Positions 12,601 through 21,600 of a stretch of DNA of 64,000 bases are shown piece by piece (position 1 is the first letter of the stretch; every line of letters begins with the position of its first letter). A model generated the notes under the pieces. That model did not search any database, was not told the origin of the DNA, and saw nothing but the letters and a program-made list of their open reading frames with translations. Location of the stretch: contig OZ029916.1 of assembly GCA_964023275.1 (NCBI GenBank), positions 17,500,150 through 17,564,149 on the forward strand, read 5' to 3'. Made by a program: the position numbers and the translations under genes. The DNA is from Norana najaformis (Eukaryota; Annelida; Clitellata; Crassiclitellata; Hormogastridae).

Positions 12601-15600
12601 AATCAGAAGAGCAATGTACCTACGAAGGATGTTGGTGCCCATGGCATGCACTGCATATCCAAAGTTGAAATTCTAGTTTATCAAGTCAAACTTATTTACT
12701 TACATGCAATTAAAAGTGTCAAAATTTTATTAAAATGGAGTATGGGTATCTGAGTCCTTCCTGAGTGAGTACCTTACTATCACTGGATAAGTACTTTATT
12801 GTAAAATAAACCATGAAATAGTTGCACATTACTATGCGTTTATGTACTTCAGCTAGTCAGCTGGTTGCTTGTTAGTCACTTTAGAACACAATGATCCAGA
12901 GCTGTGCCTTGGCAGATAAGGACATTTAATAAAGTAACCATTTTGTTCACCGTTCTTATGTTATAGTCAGTTTTATTGGATTTTGTGAGATCTATTTATC
13001 TGATCCCAGCTGAGTAAGAACCAGCCTTCAAGCTGTGCAGCACTTTGCTTTCTGGAAAACTGAGAGGAGAAAACTGGCCAATACGAACAAACTCAAAAAG
13101 TATGCGAAAAGTTTTTTGTGCCTGGAGTTTTGTAAGGATATCAAAAGTCGGTGGCATTTAGTAAACCAGCCAGAAGTAAATTTGGCAAGTAAATGAATTA
13201 GTATGTAAAAGTTTTGTATGCTAGTGTTTTGTTAATTTACTGATTTGTGCAGGTGATTATAAAAAAGATAAAGGAATCAACCAGTTATACAGCACTTCTT
13301 GAGTATGATCAACTTCGACGTACACAGCAGAGTAAACAGGCATTTGTCGAATTCCGTGAGTCGTGTAAATGCTTTATAAACGAAATCGTAGCTGCTGCTG
13401 ACTAAATAAGACTTGAAATTACTATAATTTTATGTGAAAACAGTACAAAATAACAATAGAAAATGTGACTATAAAAAATAAAAATGAAACAATAATAATG
13501 TCAGTAAAGTTTAACCATATGGCTTTAAGGTTAGAAATCAATGTGGTGTTTGACTTTGATGAGGTCTCAATTTGTTGAAATTTTCTTTTCACCCATGATC
13601 TAGTGCTTTTGTTTATTAGAAATCATTCTCTCTATGTTGTAGTAATAAATTGTGCTAATTTATTTAATTGGAGGACTTTTATTACTAAGTACTTATTTGA
13701 TTTTATTATTTGCAGATACAGCATTTGCAATTAATTACTTTCAGATGTGGTTTTTGATACATAAGTCCAACACAATATGAAATTGAGAAAATAAATTACT
13801 TGCTTTTTGTTGCCTGTCCTGTTCGTTTGGGTTTAGATTTAACATTGAAGAATTAATTTTCAGGAGAAGAGGAAATCACATTCCCTCCTACGTATCGTTT
13901 CAAAAAAGGAACACGAGACAGATATGTTTGGCAAAAGTTTAAAACAACAGGCGTAAGATGATTGCTTGTGATACACTCTCTCCCTCTCTCTGTCACTGTT
14001 TTTCTTCAGTTCTTAAACTCAAACCAGTTTTAAATGCTGTTAATAGTTTTATTTCACAATTTTAATCAAATTTTCTCTCTCTGTCTTCAGTTCTTGAACA
14101 TAACCCATTTTAATTGCTCTTGATAGTTAGTATTTTCCAATTTCAAAGTTACTGGTTTTTGCAGTATAAGTAAGAATATGCTGAAAGAGTTGTATTCTCA
14201 TTTACTCAGACCTTATAATTAGAATAAAAACTGACCAGTTCACTGATTACAATTAAACAGAAGATAATTTCAATTTCAATGCATTAGACCTTTCAGTCTT
14301 TAAACTGTTTTATTTCTGGCTTTTGAACTTGTGTGATCTTTAAATTTAGATTATTTTTGATATTGTTTGTAGACAAGGATCAATGCGCCTTCGTACTGTG
14401 ACCGTATACTGTGGCATAGTTACCCTGAAACTCCTATTTTCAACACTTCGTACGGTAATATATCTCTTCTTGTTTAATTTGATCTGTTGCTCTAAAACTT
14501 CATTTCATCTGAAAAATTATCTGTATTTAAAAGAAAGTTATGATTAATTTTTCATTACATATAGGCAACAGCATGTAGAATCTGCTTTTAAACTGAAACA
14601 AGAATGTGGGAGTAATTTATACCATTATTGTTGTCAGATGAAAATTTCTGTTATTTGATTTTCAATTATTTTTGTTTTTTTTCAAATATGAATATTTGCC
14701 TTGTCTCATCATTCACCCAACTGTCAATTTGAAGTGGTTGTTCAGTACACATCTAATCTTTAGTCATAGTTTTTGCTTGTGTTTGTTGAATAGGCTGTAC
14801 AGACAGAATCTGTTCAAGCGACCATAAACCAGTCTTTGCTACATTTGATGTTGGTGTTACAACCCAGTTTACATCTGCGAAGGGAGGCAGTGCACTCAGT
14901 GGTGACATGAAAATTATTTTTGAAGAAATTAGTGCAGAGGTTTGTTTTTGAATTCAAATCCTGGTAAATTCTTTGATTACTGAGAAAATTCTTTCATGTT
15001 AGGTAGATGAAAAGTTTTTATTGTAAAACAATGCAACACAATACGAGATGTATTGTGTTACTTTATACTTCTTATACCTAGCACTGCTGCCACAGTGCTA
15101 AGTATAAGAAGTGAAGTTTTTGACTAGTGTTAAGTAAATGTTACATAAAGGTAACGCAACATGCATTCAATAAATTTATATGATATAAACATATCAACTT
15201 AGAAGCTCTCCTAGTCATGATGTAGCCTTGTGCAACTGGTTTTGTATAGTGAATGAGTCCTTATTTTAGCATTGTGGGAGATTTCATCATTTTTGCACAG
15301 ACACAAGTGACACCGTAAAAGTTGCCTTCAGTGTTGCTGACAGGTGACACAAGAAGTTTGGATTTGGATTTAGTGAATTTTTAAACTGAATTTGAAAGGA
15401 GTGAATTGTTTACAGAGTTGAACTTTGCAGGCTCTTATGAAATGCAGTGTTTGTGTATGCCTTCATGTTTTCCAGGTGAAAACTAGCAGACAAGACAACT
15501 TCAAAATTGAATTTCATTCCTCATGCCTTGAAGGTCTGTAGAAACACCTGTAATTGTGAATTGTGCAAGAATCTACCTTCAAAATGCAAACTGTTAGGTA

Positions 15601-18600
15601 TTTCTGAATGCCTTGTTTCTGTCACTGAGAGCTGGTTGCATCTGCATTGGGATAGTGTGGCAGGTGTCTGATGTGCTTGCCTTTCACTTCTGCATCCAAC
15701 CTCTTTGAATCTTTGTGCATGTTTTGAAGTGAATAATTTGGTCTGCAAGCCACATGACCTGTAATGAAATTTTGTGAAATTGTTGGATCATTATTGTGTT
15801 TGCACTTCGGCAGAAATAGCCTTCAACCCCAGGAATGCCTGGGCTTTGAGAGCTAATGTTGATAGATACATGTGATGAAATCAGTAATTACCTTACCACA
15901 TGGGTCGTATGTGATCTTTAGTCAGAAGCCATTCATATGAAGCTCTAAAATGCATTGTGCCAGTAACAGTCAGCAGGTTAAACTTATGTTAAGACTGAAC
16001 ACCTGATTTTCGTGGCTCAAGAACTCCTATTGTGCTTCATTTCAGAAATAGACCCTGTTTTTTTTCATACAGCTGCAAATGGCAGTCAGTTTTTGTTACT
16101 TCCATTTTCTGTTTTGGTGCCTATCAAGGTTTATTACCAATTTATTGATATTCACCTGTGTATTAATCACTTGTATCAAAGGCTGGAGTGATGTTTTATA
16201 TTAAACTTATATAAGGCTTATATAAACTTATATAAAACTTGTGATGTACTCAGAAGTTGACCTAGATAACCTTTGCTGAGTCACAGCTTGCGCCTAGCAA
16301 CCAATTTGCTCTGCCCAACCAGCTAAATAGATTCCCAGGATGATTTCTAGGCCTTAGCTGAATTGTTTTTGTTATTTTTCAGCCTCTGTTTCAACGAAAC
16401 AGAACTCTTTTTATGACAATGTCAAGACAGAGAACTACTGTTGTCCAAAATGGACTTCTGCTCAACTTCCTCAAGTAGGCTTTTTAAAATCTGCTTCAAA
16501 AAATAAATATAGTGTAAACTTGTAAACTGTAAAATGTAATGTAAGTGTAGTATAAACTTACCAGAGGATTCAAATAGCAGTTCATCAAGTATTTCTCTAT
16601 CAAGCGTTTTTTTAAAAGTCTTCCCATGACAGGCCCTTGCAGAAAAGGACTGTATCTAAAAAGATGACAAAAGACATTAAGGAATTTGAATTGGCAGATT
16701 TTAAAGAAGCAAGGCAAAAGTTGTGAAACAGTGTTTAGTGGCCAAACAGTTATTTTTTGTGAATTTTGCCAATCAGGCTTTGGAGGATTCATTTTCTTTT
16801 TGGTCAGAGTTGGCTTCTGAATTGTTTTTATTAAAATTGTCTTAGGGTGTATGGGTTGCTAAATCAGTTTCGATTGACTGTTCTTAGAAATTTTCCAGCT
16901 TCCCAACTATTCCTGGAAAAGTATTTTCTCATTTCCGCATAGAATTTTATTATGACAGTGTTTTTTAAATTTTAAGTCACCGCAAATTTTTCTTCTGATG
17001 TTTCACCAGGATCTTTTGGTCTGCAGCTCTATGTAGTAATGAAGCTGATGCACTCTTGTTAAAAAATCAGTATAAAAGTAGATGATGAGTAGATGGTGGC
17101 TGTGGAATAACAAACTATTTTATGAGAATGAAATCTCATTGCATATGTTAAAAAGATGCCTAATTATGGATGGCACTGAGAATGAAGCCCTTTGTTATTG
17201 CATACAGCTGAAAATGTTGCCTGCAAATAGTCTATAAGAAGGTATGTAACTTAGAAAGATACATTACATCTTTGAGATACCATTACAATGCAACTTCTTG
17301 GTTACTGTCCCCCACTTTACACTTCCTGTGACAAAAAGCACATTACACTCAGTCGTTAGCCAATCTGAACAAGTGATGTCTCATTTTGTAGCTGCAGCCG
17401 ATATTTGATGATCGTGACTACTTAGAAGACCAGCATTTATTGGTAGCTGTGAAGACTGCTGATGGAATGGAATTCTATGGTAAGTGTATTTACATTTGTA
17501 GTGTAAAGAAGTGTGGTGTTGTTCCATTATAATAGACTGGAACCTGCTTAAATGCGGCCTGTTGTAGTCATGCCAAGTACCATGCTATAAGGAGGTTATA
17601 TTATATAAGTTGTATTGTCAAAGCAGTTTGGCAGTTTAGTGCTGTGGTAATTAGGATAATGCTGGTAAAAATCTGGCAAAGATAGCATCTTTAGAGTCAC
17701 TCTTTTTCATTGAGGCATCAGTCTTTTTCATTAAGGCATCAGTCTTTTTTGTTGAGGCTGCATGAAGGGCCTTTGCTCTTCTGGACAATGCCAGTCCTTG
17801 AGTGGACTTTTCCTTTGGGAAATCATTATGTTATGCACAAGGTTAGACAGTCAGTTCGGAAAGCAAGCAGCCTGTACATGCAGCTGTCTGTGAAAGAAGT
17901 CATGTATTTTAAATAAATGTCAGTTAAAATAGTGAAATAAATCATGCATTTTAAATAAATGTCAGATAAAATAGTACATACATTTGACCAATTTTCTGCC
18001 ATGGTTAACTGTTCTTAACTACAAGAAACCCCACCGTGCTAGCACTTTAACCACGATAGTTCACTGCATACATGATAACTCGTAATTTTGGTAGGCTACA
18101 TGTATATAGCCTACCAAGCACTTTAAAAGGCTATATGTATATAGCCTACCAGTTTAGTATCAGCGTAGTATCATTTTGTCAGTTTAGTATCATTTTGAAG
18201 TACAGGTTAATGACTGTGTTACATGTTGCTGAAACATACAAAAATGTTTTTTATATTGGCAATTCATACACTGTTGTTAAATGATAAAGAATGAATTAAA
18301 TATTTGGTTAATTTTTTATCATAGCTTTCTGTTATCATTATGACCAAATGAAATGCTTAGTTCGAAAAGGAGTTGAATTTTTTAGCATAATATTTCTTTT
18401 TGATTCTGAATTTTATGTTTCATCAAATTTATCTTTCCTTAATCTTAGCATCAACTCTACAAACCTTAAAATTTCTTGAAATCTTGTGGCTTTGAGTCTT
18501 CCTGCCTAGATCTAAGACAAAATCATTTCAGATGTCTCAGCCTTATCCTTAGCTCCAAAAAGAAACAGTCCTCATATTAGTCTGTGATTTGTAATAAGCA

Positions 18601-21600
18601 ACTATTTTCAAACCAGCGTATCCTGCACAGGGCATCTGTGTGCTACTTTGGCAAACTGTCCCTTTTTGGGGGAAATTCCCATTAGCTACAACCCTTTTTG
18701 TTTTCATGTTGTTTATGAGATACGTAGTACTGGCATTATATGTTGCCTTTTCTAACTGTATTAAATGGACTATTCATCTAAGGCTGTTATTATTTAGAAT
18801 CCGTGAACGTCTGTATGTGTGCCCACGCCCTGTTCCTTTCCCTGTATCTCTGCTGGGCCAAGTGCAAAGAGATTTCTTTATTCTCGAATTATGTGAGAGA
18901 TGTTGTCAGCGTTATATGTCACCTTTTCTACATGGACCGCAAACCACAAACACGCACATGTCCAAGACTTAATATACAGGTTTCTGTTAGTATTCTGTTT
19001 TGAAATTTTGCTTTTAAAAGTAATATGAGTTATGAATTATGCTGATAATTGTGTCTCTGCTGTTGCTTGCTGTGCTGGAGCCTATAACTAGCCGTGACAC
19101 ATTTGCAGGTGAATGCGTTCTTGCTCTGAAGTCAATGTTTGCAATAAAACCTCAGAAGTTTTGCTGTGCACTTACACATCTTGGTGAAGAAACAGGCTCC
19201 ATAAGGTAGGTGTAATAAGTCTTATGCTTTGGAATATATTTCTAAGCTTAGACTTTTATGCATTGTTGGGTTCTAAAGTGTTCTCAGTTGCTGGTTCACG
19301 GCTTTGGAATTCGCTGCCACAATTGATTGATTCTGTCAGTTCTTTGATGTAATTCAGACTTAAGAATAATCTGTTTCAACTTGCTTGCCCATCATAGCCT
19401 GACTTCTGTTTTCTCTGGCATATTGGAATTGAATCTGGCTTTTACAGTGGATTATGATTTTGATTATGATTTCACTTTAAGCAACCATTGATTGCTGCCT
19501 TGGGCATTATGATAATAGCGCTGTAAAAGTCATTAGATTAGATTAGATATGTACATGATTATACTAATGTCATAATGTAATCATGCACCATTTCACCATT
19601 TCATGAAATCCCTCAATCCGTACCAATCCACCATGATATACAGGATGGTTTTAATAAATAGAGTAGTAGATAAATAATAATCTGTAGCTGTAGTTGACAT
19701 TTTGTTTATGTATTGATTCTGTACTAAAGTCATAATGTTTTACTTGAGGGGCCTGATGCATGTGAAAGCCAAAGAGAATTCACCGTCCGCACTTCAGATT
19801 CAGAGGTCACACAAAATCTATGGTAAGCATCATTTCTGATTTTTTATAGATTAATTAATAGGATGTAATTGCTATGTTTATGGATATAATAAGTTCATGC
19901 TTTTGGTTAATTTTCTTCTTGTATTTTTTACCTATAATCTTCTTGTTGGGCAAAAAACAAACTATGGACATTATAATTTAACTTCTGCTATGTATACGGT
20001 TCCAAATCAGAAGATTGTGAAGGAATTTCTGTGACTTGAACCATACAGTGTGAAATATAAAATGATTTTAGGCACCTTGTCAGCTGTAGTCTTCTTAGGA
20101 GTTGAAGGAAGCCTTGACTGAATACCAAAGGCTGACATATTTAAAATCAAATTGCCTATTTTGTTTAAGGCACTAAAAAATTTGAACCTGTATTGCAATG
20201 GAAAAAGACAAAATGTCTACATTGGCACTGTATCATGCATAAAACTAGGAAACATTGCTATTTCTATCTAAACTGAGTGCTGTAATTGCCGTGTTTTTAG
20301 ATCTGATTTATACTGATGTGGAATGTCTGCATCAGGAAAGTGATCCGTCTGGAATTTATCAAGAGAGGCCAGACCTCTTGATTGTATCTCAGCAGCAACA
20401 GCAGCAGCCTCAACAACAGCAGCAGCAGCAACCTCAACAACAGCAGCAGCAGTCTGTGCGGCAGCAGCGGCGGTCTGGTGATCGAACAGCTCCTGGAGAT
20501 ACACTGCCCATGGGTGGAGCATGTGGAGGCATCAGTTCTGGAGGTATTTCCAGTGCCCTTCTGTCTTCTGTTTCAACCCCATGTTTGGCCAGCTTTCCAG
20601 AGGCTGTTCTGCGAACTACCAGTGCTCATACCGACATTAACCAAGAGGAGGGTAATTTTTACGAGGATGTTCCCACATCTGGACCACCAAATCTCCCACC
20701 GCGCAAGGGTCGACAGTTTCCACCATTCAGTCCCACTTGCGGGGAATCAGGAGCTCCTGTACTGGGGACTTCAGGCAGTTCAATGCATCAGAATGTGCAG
20801 CTATACTCGGCTGTCAGTTCGAGACGATCTGATCACAGTGGTGAGTCCAGCTCAACTGTCAAGCCTCAGGGAAAACCACCACACGTGGAGCGTGTCTCAT
20901 ACGCTGCTATCAGCTTGAATTCAAACTTTGATTCTCCAGCCATGTCGGATCGACCTCCCCTGCCGCTGCCGGAACTGCCATGTGTTGAAAAGATGCCAAA
21001 GGTAGTTTTTGTGTTTTTCAGGCACATCCAGATACCTTGGTTGTTAATTAGTTTTGTATATTGATTAAGGCAAGTGGCACACCATCTTATGGAAGGACTG
21101 TAAACTCCTAAACAAATGTTTGAAATGTTACAGAAGAAGAGAATGGTCAACAGTGTCGAAGGCAGCTGACAGATCAAGAAGAACCAGAGCTGTCAGTTCA
21201 CCCTGTCTATTGAGCATATGTCATTATGGACATTAGGCTGTCTATTGAGCATATGTCATTATGGACATTAGGCTGTCTATTGAGCATATGTCATTATGGA
21301 CATTAGGCTGTCTATTGAGCATATGTCATTATGGACATTAGGCTGTCTATTGAGCATATGTCATTATGGACATTAGGCTGTCTATTGAGCATATGTCATT
21401 ATGGACATTAGGCTGTCTATTGAGCATATGTCATTATGGACATTAGGCTGTCTATTGAGCATATGTCATTATGGACATTAGGCTGTCTATTGAGCATATG
21501 TCATTATGGACATTAGGCTGTCTATTGAGCATATGTCATTATGGACATTAGGCTGTCTATTGAGCATATGTCATTATGGACATTAGGCTGTCTATTGAGC

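Noticed and set aside
20382..20918. 178-codon frame overlapping SHIP exon 22 in another frame
   Set aside because: Shadow of the real exon; the true frame is fixed by splice phase on both sides.
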